Assembly: GCF_001262075.1 (NCBI RefSeq)
Contig: NZ_CP012073.1
Coordinates: forward strand, 310,001 to 374,000
Direction of reading: 5' to 3'
Length of the DNA: 64,000 bases
Source: Ottowia sp. oral taxon 894
Lineage (GTDB): Bacteria > Pseudomonadota > Gammaproteobacteria > Burkholderiales > Burkholderiaceae_C
Shown: one piece after another, positions 1 through 9,262 of the stretch
Layout: every line of letters begins with the position of its first letter
Numbering within the stretch: the stretch's first letter is position 1
The notes under the pieces: generated by a model
Told to the model about the DNA's origin: nothing
What the model saw: only the letters and a program-made list of their open reading frames with translations
The model's database searches: none
Translations under genes and position numbers: made by a program

Positions 1-1
1 A

Positions 2-247
2 GTACAAGAACAAGCAGATGGCACGGGCCATCTGCTGAAGCTGGTAGGCCAGCCAGCCTGCCAGCTTGACGGCACGCCTGTCAGCCATTTGCGCGTGCAG
101 CGCAGCGCCAAGCAGGCGTGTGATCTGGAAGTGGCTGTGTTTGCCAGCGACAAGCAGCTGGCCAAGGGCGAGCGCCTCGCCTGGGGTGTGTACACGCAGG
201 CATCTTGCCCAGAAGGCGGCGCGCCTGGTACGGCGGGCGGACGCTGA
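2..247 (+). CDS. C-terminal end of an unidentified protein (5' truncated by window)
   Basis: An open frame runs from the window edge to a TGA at 245-247, giving the last 81 residues of a protein. It contains two cysteines near the middle (PACQLDG, KQACDLEVAV) and one near the end (QASCPEGG). I do not recognise a family. It is followed within 15 bp by a strong bidirectional terminator, which supports a real gene end. The frame could still be a chance opening in GC-rich DNA. Confidence 0.4.
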   Translation, partial: VQEQADGTGHLLKLVGQPACQLDGTPVSHLRVQRSAKQACDLEVAVFASDKQLAKGERLAWGVYTQASCPEGGAPGTAGGR

Positions 248-260
248 CACTTGGTTCTTC

Positions 261-313
261 AAAAAAGCGGATGGGTGCGCATGCGGAATGCATTTGCACC
301 CATCCGCTTTTTT
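261..313. terminator. Strong bidirectional intrinsic terminator
   Basis: An 18-nt perfect inverted repeat (261-278 and 296-313) begins with A6 and ends with T6 around a 17-nt loop. It can act on both strands, ending the gene on the left and any leftward transcript from the IS remnant and recJ side. Confidence 0.85.
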
Positions 314-389
314 GACATCCATGCTGTCTCCGCTTTGCTTCTGACTGCGGAGACGCCTGGTCTCGCAAGGGTCCCAGCCCCGGTGGGCG

Positions 390-779
390 CGGAATTTGGC
401 TTGATCTCCTGCATGTTCCAGCCAAACAAGCTCAGCGCCCAATTGATCAGACGGCCCGAGTAGCCGCCATCCACAAAAACAGTCTTGAGGCACTCAAAGC
501 GCAAGAACGGCCTCGCCAGCAAAGCCCTGACACCCACTCGGCTCTGAATGCCTGCTGAGTGCACCACTACGGCCAGCAGCCGCTCCATTGTGTCTACGGC
601 TATGTGGCGCTTGCGCCCCTTGACTCTTTTGCCTGCGTCATATCCGCGCTGGGCTTGGCGCTTGCTGACGCAGCCGCACCAGCGGGCAGAGGTGCTGTAG
701 ACCTGTTTCCAGGGCGGGGAGACCTTGGGTAGTGCGCGCTATCGACGGTCTGTTCACCGGTCATGTCACTTGGATACAT
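390..779 (-). pseudogene. IS5-family transposase remnant (internally deleted)
   Basis: The minus strand starts with MYPSDMTGEQ, a typical N-terminus of IS5-superfamily transposases, then loses the following segment. It resumes in another frame with YDAGKRVKGRKRHIAVDT, continues through LLAVVVHSAGIQ, and reaches VDGGYSG, the block containing the second catalytic aspartate. It runs out after about 25 more residues, so the C-terminal glutamate block is missing. Internal deletion, frame change and loss of the C-terminus mean it cannot encode an active enzyme. A related fragment covering the same central block lies at 13995-14195 on the other strand. Confidence 0.8.
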
Positions 780-825
780 GACGATCGTTTGCCGCAAATT
801 CTCTCTTTGAGAACAGTCTCTGGGA

Positions 826-862
826 CCTCATGCTCCGAATAAGGGCGCGAAACGAGGCCGTC
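826..862 (-). repeat. Family A repeat, partial copy
   Basis: Only the half containing the GGACCTCATGCT core and the AATA...GCGAAA end is recognisable, just downstream of recJ. Other family A copies show the full unit. Confidence 0.5.
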
Positions 863-881
863 TGCTCCGTGCGGGGCGCGG

Positions 882-2666
882 CTATTCCAGGCTTTCGCCC
901 TCGGCGGCTTCCACGATGAAGCGCACGCGGCGCTGGCCCTGCCATTCGTCCACATCCAGCCGGTAGGCCAGGCGCGGGCGCTCGGGCAGGGGGCCGGTGT
1001 GGTTGAACCAGATGGCGTCCACCGCCTCGCCCGCGTGGCGCAGTTTGAGCGACAGGTGCTTTTCGCCGCCGACCAGGCGCTGGCTGATGACTTGCACTTC
1101 GTCGCAGAAAAGCGGCGCGGGAAAGCCCTGGCCCCAGACTTCGGCCTGAAGGGCTTCGGCCACGTCCGGGCAGCGGTATTGGGCAGGCAGGGGGCCGTCG
1201 GTTTCCATGCAGCAGCTGAGGGCGTCGGCGTCCAGCTCTTCGGCGGCCACTTGCTCGAAGGCGCGGCGAAAGGCGTCGAACTGGTCGCGCGCGATGGTGC
1301 AGCCCGCCGCCATGGCGTGGCCGCCAAACTTGAGCAGCGTGCCGGGGCTGCGCTTGGCCACCAGATCGAGCGCGTCGCGCAGGTGAAAGCCGGGGATGGA
1401 GCGGCCCGATCCCTTGAGTTCGCCTGCTTTGCCGGGCGCGCCGCTGGCGGCAAAAACGAAGGCGGGGCGGCGCCATTTGTCTTTCAGGCGCGAGGCGACG
1501 ATGCCGACCACGCCTTCGTGAAAGCTGTCGTCATGCACGCTCAGGGCCGCCGGCAGGGCGGCCTCGCCGTCAAACAGGTTTTCCACGTGCAGCAGGGCCT
1601 GCTCGCGCATGCCGTTTTCGATTTCGCGGCGCTCGCGGTTGATGGCGTCCAGCCGCGCGGCCAGCTCCCGGGCGCGGGCTGCGTCGTCGGTGAGCAGCAG
1701 CTCGATGCCAATCGTCATGTCGGCCAGGCGGCCGGCGGCGTTGATGCGCGGCCCCAGGGCAAAGCCGAAATCGGCGGCGCTGGCTTTGGCCCACGGGCGG
1801 CCCGATGCCTCAAACAGCGCGGCCAGGCCCGGCTGCATGTGTCCGGCGCGAATGCGGCGCAGGCCCTGGGCGACGAGGCGGCGGTTGTTTTCGTCCAGCC
1901 GCACCACATCGGCCACGGTGCCCAGGGCGATGAGGGGCAGCAGCGCGTCCAGCCGGGGCTGGCTGGCGGCGGTGAAGGCGCCGCGCGCGCGCAGCTCGGC
2001 GCGCAAGGCCAGCAGCACGTAAAACATGACGCCCACGCCCGCCATGCTTTTGCTGGCAAAGCCGCAGCCGGGCTGGTTGGGATTGACGATGACGTGGGCC
2101 GCCGGCAGCGCAGGGCCGGGCAGGTGGTGGTCGGTGACGAGCACTTGCAGGCCCAGCTCCCGCGCGGCCTGCACGCCTTCCACGCTGGCAATGCCGTTGT
2201 CCACGGTGAGCAGCACGTCGGCCCCGCGTTCGGCCACGCGGCGCGCGATGGGGGGCGTGAGGCCGTAGCCGTCGCACACGCGGTCGGGCACCAAGTAGTC
2301 CACGTGCGCCGCGCCCAGCATGCGCAGGCCGCGCACGCCCACGGCGCAGGCGGTGGCGCCGTCGCAGTCGTAATCGGCCACAAAGCAAATGCGCTTGCGC
2401 GCGGCCATGGCGTCGGCCAGCAGGCGGGCGGCTTCGGGCGCGCCTTTGAGGCCGCCGCCGCTTTCAGGACTGCCGCCGCTTTCAGGGCCGACGGGCGGCA
2501 GCAGGCGCGAGAGGGCCGGGTCCAGCTCGGCCGCATGGCGCACGCCGCGCGCGGCCAGCAGGCGCGCCAGCAGCGGGTGCACGCCCGCCTGCTCCAGCGC
2601 CCAGGCGGCGCGGGGGGGCACGTCGCGCGCGCGCAGCTGCACGCCAGCCTGGACGGCGGCGCTCAT
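882..2666 (-). CDS. recJ: Single-stranded-DNA-specific exonuclease RecJ
   Basis: Encodes a 594-residue 5'-3' single-strand DNA exonuclease of the DHH phosphoesterase superfamily, which acts in recombinational repair and mismatch repair. The metal-binding blocks are visible: ADYDCDGATA near residue 97 and VTDHHLPG near residue 175. These are followed by the DHHA1 region and a C-terminal OB-type domain, and length is normal for the family. A short in-frame duplication (ESGGSPESGG) lies around residues 61-72 in the linker before the DHH domain. Its start overlaps the stop of the upstream 422-codon gene by 4 bp (ATGA type), so the two are probably co-transcribed leftward. Family A and IS fragments lie downstream. 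Confidence 0.95.
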   Translation of the reverse strand: MSAAVQAGVQLRARDVPPRAAWALEQAGVHPLLARLLAARGVRHAAELDPALSRLLPPVGPESGGSPESGGGLKGAPEAARLLADAMAARKRICFVADYDCDGATACAVGVRGLRMLGAAHVDYLVPDRVCDGYGLTPPIARRVAERGADVLLTVDNGIASVEGVQAARELGLQVLVTDHHLPGPALPAAHVIVNPNQPGCGFASKSMAGVGVMFYVLLALRAELRARGAFTAASQPRLDALLPLIALGTVADVVRLDENNRRLVAQGLRRIRAGHMQPGLAALFEASGRPWAKASAADFGFALGPRINAAGRLADMTIGIELLLTDDAARARELAARLDAINRERREIENGMREQALLHVENLFDGEAALPAALSVHDDSFHEGVVGIVASRLKDKWRRPAFVFAASGAPGKAGELKGSGRSIPGFHLRDALDLVAKRSPGTLLKFGGHAMAAGCTIARDQFDAFRRAFEQVAAEELDADALSCCMETDGPLPAQYRCPDVAEALQAEVWGQGFPAPLFCDEVQVISQRLVGGEKHLSLKLRHAGEAVDAIWFNHTGPLPERPRLAYRLDVDEWQGQRRVRFIVEAAEGESLE

Positions 2667-3931
2667 GCGGCGGCTCCGGCGGCAGGTGCAGGCGGCAAGG
2701 CTGGCTCCACTTCAGCGCGGATGATTTCCAGCCGGCGCGCATCCACGCACTGCGGCGCCAGCCGCCGCACGGTGGCCAGCGCCCGGCGCGCGGCCCGTGG
2801 CTGGCCATTGCGCGCCAGCGCCAGCGACAGCTCGCAGGCAAAAGAAATGGCAGACCACCAGAACACGGGGTTGCGCTGCGTCCACTCCAGCGCGGTGCGG
2901 CAGGCGGCGGTCAGCAGCGCCACGGCCTGGCCGAAGTCGGCATGCCGCGCGTCATCGAGCGCCAGCAGGCCGCGTATGCCCTGCTCGTACATGGCGATGA
3001 AAGGGGGCAGCTCTTGCGTATTCACCCGCGCCAGCAGCCGCCGGGCTTCGTCAAACTGCCCCAGGCGCTCGCGCGTGATGGCCAGGTCCATCAGCCATTC
3101 GGGCCGGTCCGGCGCGGCAGCCAGCATGCCCTCCAGCACAGCGGCGGCCGTGGCGAAATCGCCCGCGCGCGCGGGCAGCAGGTATTCAAAAATGCCCAGC
3201 GGCTGACAGCTGGCCGCATCGGCCCCGCCGGCCCCAGCCTCCGGGCGGCAAGGGTGCGCCAGCAGCTCGGCGCGCGCAGCGGCCACGCCCTGATAGCGCG
3301 CGGTCATGCAAGCGCTGTAAAAAGCCAGCTCCCAGGCCATTTCACGCAGGCCGGGCGCCCACGGCCGGCTCAGCGCCGCATCCGTGAGCGCCTGAAGGCT
3401 CTCCCGCAAGCCCATCGCGTCGCCCGCCAGCGCGGCGCACAGCCCCTGCCGGTGCTGCAAGACATGACGCCACGCCAGCGCGCAGGCGGCAAACGGCGCC
3501 GCCATGCCCAGCGCCGCCAGCAGCGCCACCCACCAGGGCCACTGGCGGTACAGCGCCAGCGCCAGCGCCACGCCCAGCCCCAGCAGCAGGGGGCGATGCC
3601 GCGCCGCCGTCTGGCGCAAGCCCTGGGCGAGGCTCAAACCTTGCTGCTCCATCTCCGCCACCAGGCTGGCCGCCAGGTCTGCCCATTGCTGCGGCGTGAC
3701 TTCATCGGGCGGCACGCCAAAGCGCTGCCGCGCCGCTTCTTCCAGCGGCAGCAAGTCGCTGGCCATGTTCAGGATGCGCACGTTGCCCAGCTGCGGAAAT
3801 TCGCGCCCGATCACTTCCAGCGCCTGCCGCGCGTCGCTGGCCTGCACCACGCCCTGCGCGCGCCGCCCGCCGGGAGCCGTGGCGGTGTAGAGCCAGTGTT
3901 TGCGGAAAGTGCGGGTTTCTTGCTGTGCCAT
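2663..3931 (-). CDS. TPR-like inner-membrane protein of unknown function
   Basis: Encodes 422 residues. The N-terminal about 110 residues look cytosolic. A hydrophobic stretch at about 115-155 (LLLGLGVALALALYRQ followed by VALLAALGMAAPFAACALAW) gives two membrane segments. The C-terminal half is alanine-rich and helical, resembling tetratricopeptide repeats (for example FATAAAVLEGMLAAAPDRPE and QFDEARRLLARV). I do not recognise a named family. It is the first gene of a probable two-gene unit with recJ (4-bp overlap). A role as a scaffold or assembly factor is only inferred from the repeats. Confidence 0.75.
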   Translation of the reverse strand: MAQQETRTFRKHWLYTATAPGGRRAQGVVQASDARQALEVIGREFPQLGNVRILNMASDLLPLEEAARQRFGVPPDEVTPQQWADLAASLVAEMEQQGLSLAQGLRQTAARHRPLLLGLGVALALALYRQWPWWVALLAALGMAAPFAACALAWRHVLQHRQGLCAALAGDAMGLRESLQALTDAALSRPWAPGLREMAWELAFYSACMTARYQGVAAARAELLAHPCRPEAGAGGADAASCQPLGIFEYLLPARAGDFATAAAVLEGMLAAAPDRPEWLMDLAITRERLGQFDEARRLLARVNTQELPPFIAMYEQGIRGLLALDDARHADFGQAVALLTAACRTALEWTQRNPVFWWSAISFACELSLALARNGQPRAARRALATVRRLAPQCVDARRLEIIRAEVEPALPPAPAAGAAA

Positions 3932-4067
3932 GCGGCGATTGTGGCAAGGCGGGCGAAGCCGCCGCTCTGGCCAGCCTGCCCGCGAGCGCTGGCGGGGAGC
4001 GATGGGCGGGGAAATGGGCAGAAAAACAGTCCATGCGCAGGGCCAGGCTCACGCAAAGCCTGGCCTG

Positions 4068-4152
4068 ATTTAGCTCCTCTATCCATAGCATGAGGTCCTA
4101 GAAGAAACTGCGCAGCAAGGCATTCAAGACCCCTTGAATTTGCTCCTGTTTT
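4068..4152 (+). repeat. Family A repeat, full copy
   Basis: Starts with TTTAGCTCCTCTATCCATAGC, has the core GCATGAGGTCCTAG, and ends with CCTTGAATTTGCTCCTGTTT. It lies in the 364-bp spacer between the binding-protein gene and the 422-codon gene. The same spacer also holds a family B end-like sequence (CTGAACAGGTTTTCAG, 4206-4222). No gene is evident there. Confidence 0.85.
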
Positions 4153-4295
4153 GGGTGTTTTCTGACGGACATTGCCAAGGCGCAGGCTCTTTTCCGCCCA
4201 AGCTCTCTGAACAGGTTTTCAGCGCTTCAGCGGCCTGCTTGCCGCGCTTTTCCAGCCCGGCAGGCCTTGGGCGGGCGCGAATCCACCCGCTGGCG

Positions 4296-5411
4296 TCAAT
4301 GCCGGAATTTGCCTTCCGGCGTCAGCACGGCCAGATCGGTGTGGCTGGCGCCCTGGCGCTCGCCCTTGTAGTTCAGGCCGTAGCCGGTGCCCAGGTCAAT
4401 GTTGGCGGCAGCATCCAGCCAGCGCGAGAGGTCGGTCTTGTTTTTCACCTGCCCGTTTTTCACGGCTTCAATCAGCAGGCGGGCGTTCAGGTAGCTTTCA
4501 AAGCTGAGGTAAGAGGGCTTGAGGCCCGCCGCCTTGGCGATGCGCTGGTAGTCCTGCTGGGCGGGCAGGCGGCTGCCCCACGGGCTGGGGGTGACGGTGA
4601 CGAAGGCGGCCATGCCCATGTGGCCTTTTACGCGGTCGGCGTACTGGGCGTCGGCCTGCGCGGCCAGGTTCAGCACCAGCGGCAGGGCGGCCTTGGCGCG
4701 CCAGGCATCCAGCAAGGCGGCCGATTGCTGGCTGTCGGCCAGCAGCAGCAGCGCGTCAGGGCGGGAGGCCATCAGCTCCTCGGCGGCGCGGCGGTAGTCC
4801 GGCAAGCTGGCGTTGAAGCGGCGGGGCACGAAGCGCAGGTCCGGAAAGCGGTCGCGCAGCTTGTCCAGCTCGCTGGCGTAGTCAATGCCAAAACCGTCTT
4901 CCTGAATGAACACGCCCACGCTTTTGAGGCCGGTGGCGTTGATGAAGCCCAGCAGCCGCAACAGCTCGCCGCTGGCCGGGGCGCGCACGGCGTAGGTGTA
5001 CCAGGCCTGTTTGCCGCGCAGGGCGGACGAACCGGCCACGGGGCCAAGCAGGGGCACTTTGGCCTTGGCGCAGATTTGCTGCTGCGCCAGGCAGCTGGGG
5101 GAGCCAAAGCACGACAAAAAAGCTTGCGCGCTGGACACTGCGGACGAAGCAGCTTGCGTGGCCTTGACGGCGCTGTAGCCGTCATCCAGCGATTTCAGCT
5201 CGATGCGCACGCCGCCCTTGGCGTTCCGGTTGTAGTCATCCAGCGTGGCGCGGGTCATGGCGTTGATTTCGCGGCCCGCCTGCGCCAGGGGGCCGCTGAG
5301 CGGCACGATCTGAACCACCTCCAGCGCCTCCTGCGCGCAGGCGGCCAGCGGAACAGCGCCCCACGCCACGGCGCAGGCCGTGGCCATCACGAATTTCAGC
5401 AGCGCAGCCAT
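4296..5411 (-). CDS. Branched-chain amino-acid-type ABC transporter substrate-binding protein
   Basis: Periplasmic type I solute-binding protein of the LivK/peripla_BP_6 group, 371 residues from the chosen ATG. That start is preferred over an in-frame upstream one because it opens directly into a signal peptide (MAALLKFVMATACAVAWG, cleavage after ...AACAQ). The mature part begins EVVQIVPLSGPLAQAG, the usual first strand and ligand loop of this family, followed by LLGPVAGSSALRG and GVFIQEDGFGIDYASEL. The two ATPase genes of a branched-chain-type transporter lie upstream on the same strand. The spacer to livF is about 270 bp. The ligand cannot be deduced. Homologues bind amino acids, amides, urea or aromatic acids. 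Confidence 0.85.
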   Translation of the reverse strand: MAALLKFVMATACAVAWGAVPLAACAQEALEVVQIVPLSGPLAQAGREINAMTRATLDDYNRNAKGGVRIELKSLDDGYSAVKATQAASSAVSSAQAFLSCFGSPSCLAQQQICAKAKVPLLGPVAGSSALRGKQAWYTYAVRAPASGELLRLLGFINATGLKSVGVFIQEDGFGIDYASELDKLRDRFPDLRFVPRRFNASLPDYRRAAEELMASRPDALLLLADSQQSAALLDAWRAKAALPLVLNLAAQADAQYADRVKGHMGMAAFVTVTPSPWGSRLPAQQDYQRIAKAAGLKPSYLSFESYLNARLLIEAVKNGQVKNKTDLSRWLDAAANIDLGTGYGLNYKGERQGASHTDLAVLTPEGKFRH

Positions 5412-5680
5412 GCGGTGTTTCCCCAGAGTGAGTTGGTGCCAATGCGTTGATACGAACATGACGTATCGTTAAGTATCGCCTAGTTACATTGGCCCACGCC
5501 ATAGCCGCGCCAAGCTGATGTTTGCGGAATGCGAAATAAACAGCCGCATGAAGCAGGCGTTCGCGTGCGGCAGGCGCGTTTCGCCTTGCGCTTTTGCAAG
5601 CGCAGGCAGCCCGGTGAAAGCTGAAAAGCGCGCCATCGAATCAAGCAAGCGCCCAAGCAGCTGCTCGAGCGCGCCGCCCG

Positions 5681-6406
5681 TCATATCTGAAGCCACTCGC
5701 GCCAGGTTTTTTCGTCAGCGCGCAGCGCCTGCGGCGTGCCTTCAAAGACGATGCGGCCCTGCCCCATCACCAGCGCACGGGTGGCAATGCGCAGCGCGAT
5801 GGAGAGCTTTTGCTCGATGAGCAAGATGCCCAGGCCCCGCGCTTGCAGCATTTGCAGGCAGCGGCCCACCTGCTGGGCCATCAGGGGCGACAGCCCTTCC
5901 GTGGGTTCATCCACCAGCAGCAAATCGGGGTTGCCCATGAGCGTGCGGCAGAGCGTGAGCATTTGCTGCTCGCCGCCGGAGAGCACACCCGCTTCGGTGC
6001 GCTCGCGCGCCTTGAGCGGCGCAAACAGCTCGAACATGTCTTGCATGCGCCAGGGCGCGCGCCCGGCCGCCCCCTGATTCGCTCCCTGATTCGCGCCCTG
6101 TTTTTCGCCCAGCAGCAGGTTCTGGCGCACGGTCAGGCGCGGAAAGACATCGCGGCTTTCGGGCACATAACCCAGCCCCAGGCGGGCGATTTCATGCGCG
6201 GGCCGCCCCAGCAGCGGCTGGCCGCGCCAGCTCACGCTTCCGCTGGCGGGCAGCAGCCCCATGATGGCCTTGGCGCAAGTGGAACGCCCCGCGCCATTGC
6301 GCCCCAGCAGCGCCACGATTTCGCCCGGCGCCACTTCCAGCCGCACGCCGTGCAGCACTTCGCTTTTGCCGTAGCAGGCGCGCAAGTCGCGCACAAGCAG
6401 CGTCAT
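5681..6406 (-). CDS. livF: Branched-chain-type ABC transporter ATP-binding protein LivF
   Basis: ATPase of 241 residues. Walker A is LLGRNGAGRSTCAK near residue 33, with arginine where lysine is expected (GAGRST rather than GAGKST). The signature is LSGGEQQMLTLCRTL and Walker B LLLVDEPTEGLSP. A short in-frame tandem repeat (QGANQGANQGA) sits near residue 110, between the Q-loop region and the helical domain, and is unusual for LivF. Overlaps livG by 4 bp. The Walker A lysine-to-arginine change normally weakens ATP hydrolysis, so this subunit may be compromised. Confidence 0.88.
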   Translation of the reverse strand: MTLLVRDLRACYGKSEVLHGVRLEVAPGEIVALLGRNGAGRSTCAKAIMGLLPASGSVSWRGQPLLGRPAHEIARLGLGYVPESRDVFPRLTVRQNLLLGEKQGANQGANQGAAGRAPWRMQDMFELFAPLKARERTEAGVLSGGEQQMLTLCRTLMGNPDLLLVDEPTEGLSPLMAQQVGRCLQMLQARGLGILLIEQKLSIALRIATRALVMGQGRIVFEGTPQALRADEKTWREWLQI

Positions 6407-7209
6407 GCCCGCCCTCCCGCATGGGCGGCGGCCTGAAGCGAAGCCGGTGCATCCGCCGAACCGGCTTCGCTGCCCAGGTAAACCGCTTTCACGCGCGCAT
6501 CGGCGCGCACGGCCTCGGGCGTGTCAAACGCCAGCAAGCGCCCTTGCGCCAGCACGGCGATGCGGTCTGCCAGGCTGAAAACCACGCCCATGTCGTGCTC
6601 CACCATCAGCAGCGTGCGCCCGGCCGTCAGCTCGCGGATGAGGCCGATGAAATGCGCCGTCTCATCCGCGTTCATGCCTGCTGTCGGCTCGTCCAGCAAC
6701 ACCACGCGCGCGCCGCCGGCCAGCGTGATGCCGATTTCCAGCGCCCGCTGCTCCGCATACGCCAGGTGCGCCGCCAGCGCGTGGCGGCGGTGCGCCAGGC
6801 GCGTGCGCTCCAGCAGCTCATCGGCGCGCTGGTTCACATCGCGCAAGCGGCCCAGCCAGCGCAGCAGGCTGTAGCGGTAGCCCAGCGCCCACAGTGCGGC
6901 GCAACGCAGGTTGTCTTGCACGCTCAGGCCGCCAAACACGCGCGAGATCTGAAAACTGCGCGACAGGCCCATGCGGTTGATCTCAAAAGGCCGTTTGCCA
7001 TCTACGCGCGCCCCGTGCAGCCAAATTTGCCCGCCATCAGGGCGCGTGCGCCCGCTGATCAGATCAAACAGCGTGGACTTGCCCGCACCATTGGGCCCAA
7101 TCACCGCCACGCGCTCGCCCGGCTGCACCGCCAGGCTCACGCCGCCAATGATTTCGCTGGCGCCAAAGCGCTTGCGCACGTCTTGCAGGGCTAGGGCGGG
7201 TAATGACAT
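6403..7209 (-). CDS. livG: Branched-chain-type ABC transporter ATP-binding protein LivG
   Basis: ATPase of 268 residues from the ATG at 7207-7209, chosen because the LivG-type N-terminus (LALQDVRKRFGA) begins there. Walker A is GPNGAGKSTLFDLISG with an intact lysine, Walker B VVLLDEPTAGMN, and the H-loop VEHDMGVVFSLADRI. This is the first gene of a livG-livF unit (4-bp overlap). The binding protein follows about 270 bp downstream. No livH or livM permease gene is in the window, so the complex must use permeases encoded elsewhere or the system is incomplete. Confidence 0.9.
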   Translation of the reverse strand: MSLPALALQDVRKRFGASEIIGGVSLAVQPGERVAVIGPNGAGKSTLFDLISGRTRPDGGQIWLHGARVDGKRPFEINRMGLSRSFQISRVFGGLSVQDNLRCAALWALGYRYSLLRWLGRLRDVNQRADELLERTRLAHRRHALAAHLAYAEQRALEIGITLAGGARVVLLDEPTAGMNADETAHFIGLIRELTAGRTLLMVEHDMGVVFSLADRIAVLAQGRLLAFDTPEAVRADARVKAVYLGSEAGSADAPASLQAAAHAGGRA

Positions 7210-7588
7210 GGATAAATTCCGGTTTTCAGCATCAAAATCTCGCGCGCTGGCATCGTCATTCATTATCAACGTGAATGGCAGATAAAGGCTATGCGCGCAG
7301 CGCCGTCAAATCATGGCTTCAAATCACAAAGGCGGCTTGCAAATGCTATTTTCGCCTCGGGCGAAACGGCCTGCGCACTCATTCCAATCCGGCTTTCCAT
7401 CCATGCCGCATCAAATTTTCCTGGCCGCGTCCGCCGTTTTCGCGCATGAACTCTTCCGCCACCTATTCATTTTCCAATAGCGAATATACCGCCTCCGGCG
7501 CGCCCTTTTCCCGGAACCTGAAGAACGCGCAGGGCGAATCGGGATGGCGCAAAACGCAGCCAGTGGGTGAAGCAGGCTGAAGGCCCCT
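7210..7588. other. Spacer without recognisable gene
   Basis: This interval upstream of livG shows no convincing coding frame or RNA. It is somewhat less GC-rich than its surroundings and probably holds the livG promoter. It ends at a family A repeat. Confidence 0.5.
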
Positions 7589-7675
7589 ATTTAGCTCCTC
7601 TATTCATAGCATGAGGTCCTAGTGGAACGTGCGCAACCACCCGTTTTCATGGCTTTGAATTTGCTCCTTTTTTAT
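7589..7675 (+). repeat. Family A repeat, full copy
   Basis: A well-preserved copy: TTTAGCTCCTCTATTCATAGC at the left, core GCATGAGGTCCTAGTGGAA, and TTTGAATTTGCTCCTTTTTT at the right. Confidence 0.9.
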
Positions 7676-7851
7676 CATGCCAACCCTGCCCCGGGGCCTT
7701 CCTGCAAGCGCCTGGGCCTGCGCGCTCGCCGGAATGCCTGCGTTTCCGCCCGCCATCAAGCACATTGCGCTGGCACAGCCTTTTCCGGGCGATAAATTCA
7801 GCGCAGGCGCCGCATTTTCAAAAACCCGTTCCTGAAAACTGAAGCGCATGA

Positions 7852-7880
7852 AAAACCGCCTGCGTATCACAGGCGGTTTT
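7852..7880 (-). terminator. Intrinsic terminator downstream of the OYE pseudogene
   Basis: AAAACCGCCTG and CAGGCGGTTTT form an 11-bp perfect stem around a 7-nt loop, flanked by A and T runs. It lies about 35 bp past the stop of the leftward Old Yellow Enzyme gene. Confidence 0.8.
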
Positions 7881-7912
7881 ATTTTTGACGCCCGGCTTGA
7901 GCGCCCGGCGGA

Positions 7913-8994
7913 TCAGGCGGGAAGAAATGGATAGTCAATATAGCCATGCTCGCCGCCGCCAAACAGGGTGGGGCGGTCCGGGGCATTGAGCGCGGCGTTT
8001 TGCTCAAAACGGCGCGGCAGATCGGGATTGGCCAGGAAAAGCGAACCATAGGCGATCAAGCTGGCAATGCCTTTTTGCAACTCGGCTTCGCCGCTTTCAC
8101 GAGTGTAAGCCGTGCCTGCCACAAGTGTATGTGAAACGAGTTTGCCGAATATCTCAATCTCATCGCCTTGCGGATAATGCGGCAGCAGCGGGAACATGGG
8201 GCTGCGTTTCATCAACTCCACAAAAGTAAAATCAAGCTGGTTCAGCTCGTTGATCAAATAAGTGTAAGTTGCCAAGGGATCATCGAACGCAATGCCCGCG
8301 TAAGGGTGCAACGGGCTGATTTTGATGCCGACTTTGCCGCCGCCCACGGCGGCAATCAGCGCGCGCATGACTTCCAGCGTGAAACGCGCTTTATTGGCGA
8401 TGCTGCCGCCATATTCATCCGCGCGGTGGTTGGCGGAATCAGACAAGAACTGCTGCGGCAAATAGCCATTGGCGGCATGCAGCTCCACGCCGTCAAATCC
8501 GGCGGCCACGGCATTTTGGGCCGCCTGGGCGTAGTTGGCAATGATCTGGCGAATTTCCGGCAGCGCCAGTTCGCGCGGCGTTTCATATTCCTTCATGCCT
8601 TGCGAGGTGAAATGCTGCGCGCCTTCAATTTTGATGGCCGAAGGCGCCACGGGCAATTGGCCGCCGCGATCCACGGAATGGCCCACGCGGCCAGTGTGCC
8701 AGAGCTGGGCGAAAATGATTCCGCCTTTTTCATGCACGGCCTGCGTGACTTTGCGCCAGGCGGCAATCTGTTTTTCTTCAAACAGGCCGGCGTGAGCGGG
8801 CTGCCCAATGCGTTGGCGGAAATATTGATGGCTTCCGACAAAATCAGGCCCGCGCTGGCGCGCTGGGCATAATACTCCGCCGTCATGGAGCCAACCACGC
8901 CGTGAATATCAGCGCGGCTGCGCGTCATGGCGGCCATGACCATGCGGTTTTTCAGCATCAATGACCCCATCCGGAATGATTCAAGCAGTTTCAT
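7913..8994 (-). pseudogene. Old Yellow Enzyme family flavoprotein (NemA-like), frameshifted
   Basis: The N-terminal frame (MKLLESFRMGSLMLKNRMVMAAMTRSRA, here split: MKLLESFRMG, then LKNRMVMAAMTRSR) reads through SEAINISANALGSP and then leaves frame near 8794-8798. The rest continues in another frame: HAGLFEEKQIAAWRKV, QLWHTGRVGH, then HAANGYLPQQFL (the His/Asn substrate-binding pair) and YGGSIANKARF. Together they cover the full length of an FMN-dependent ene-reductase (about 360 residues). A single missing base explains the break. It could be a sequencing error, but the divergent regulator next door is frameshifted too. An intact homologue would reduce activated alkenes or nitro compounds. 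Confidence 0.85.
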
Positions 8995-9262
8995 GCGTTT
9001 TCTCCTGAAAATGGTTTGGCGAATTCAACTCCGCAATTAGCTGATTGACATCAGCGCATTTTCTTCATTTCGCCAAATGGAGCCTGTCCAGCTCATGGCG
9101 CCGGCCCGGTAACCAATCAGCAGCAAAACGGCATTCCGGGCGCCGAATGCGCTCATTTCGGAATCCTTTATGCAAATATATGAAGGGACTGACAGTATAT
9201 TTCCCTTTCGCAGAAATAATGCGCAATAAAATGGAAAATACTGTTCATTCAACGGAACAATC

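Noticed and set aside
2452..2492. Short direct duplication in recJ (ESGGSPESGG)
   Set aside because: It is an in-frame linker duplication of a few residues with no likely consequence.
999..3206. A 735-codon open frame on the plus strand opposite recJ
   Set aside because: It mirrors the GC-rich third-position bias of recJ and the 422-codon gene on the minus strand, has no family similarity and no start context. It is a shadow frame.
4134..5450. A 438-codon plus-strand frame opposite the ABC binding protein
   Set aside because: It begins inside a family A repeat and is antisense to a recognisable periplasmic binding protein.
5484..5696. A 70-codon minus-strand frame between the binding protein and livF
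   Set aside because: It has no ribosome-binding site or recognisable domain and overlaps livF. Not supported as a gene.
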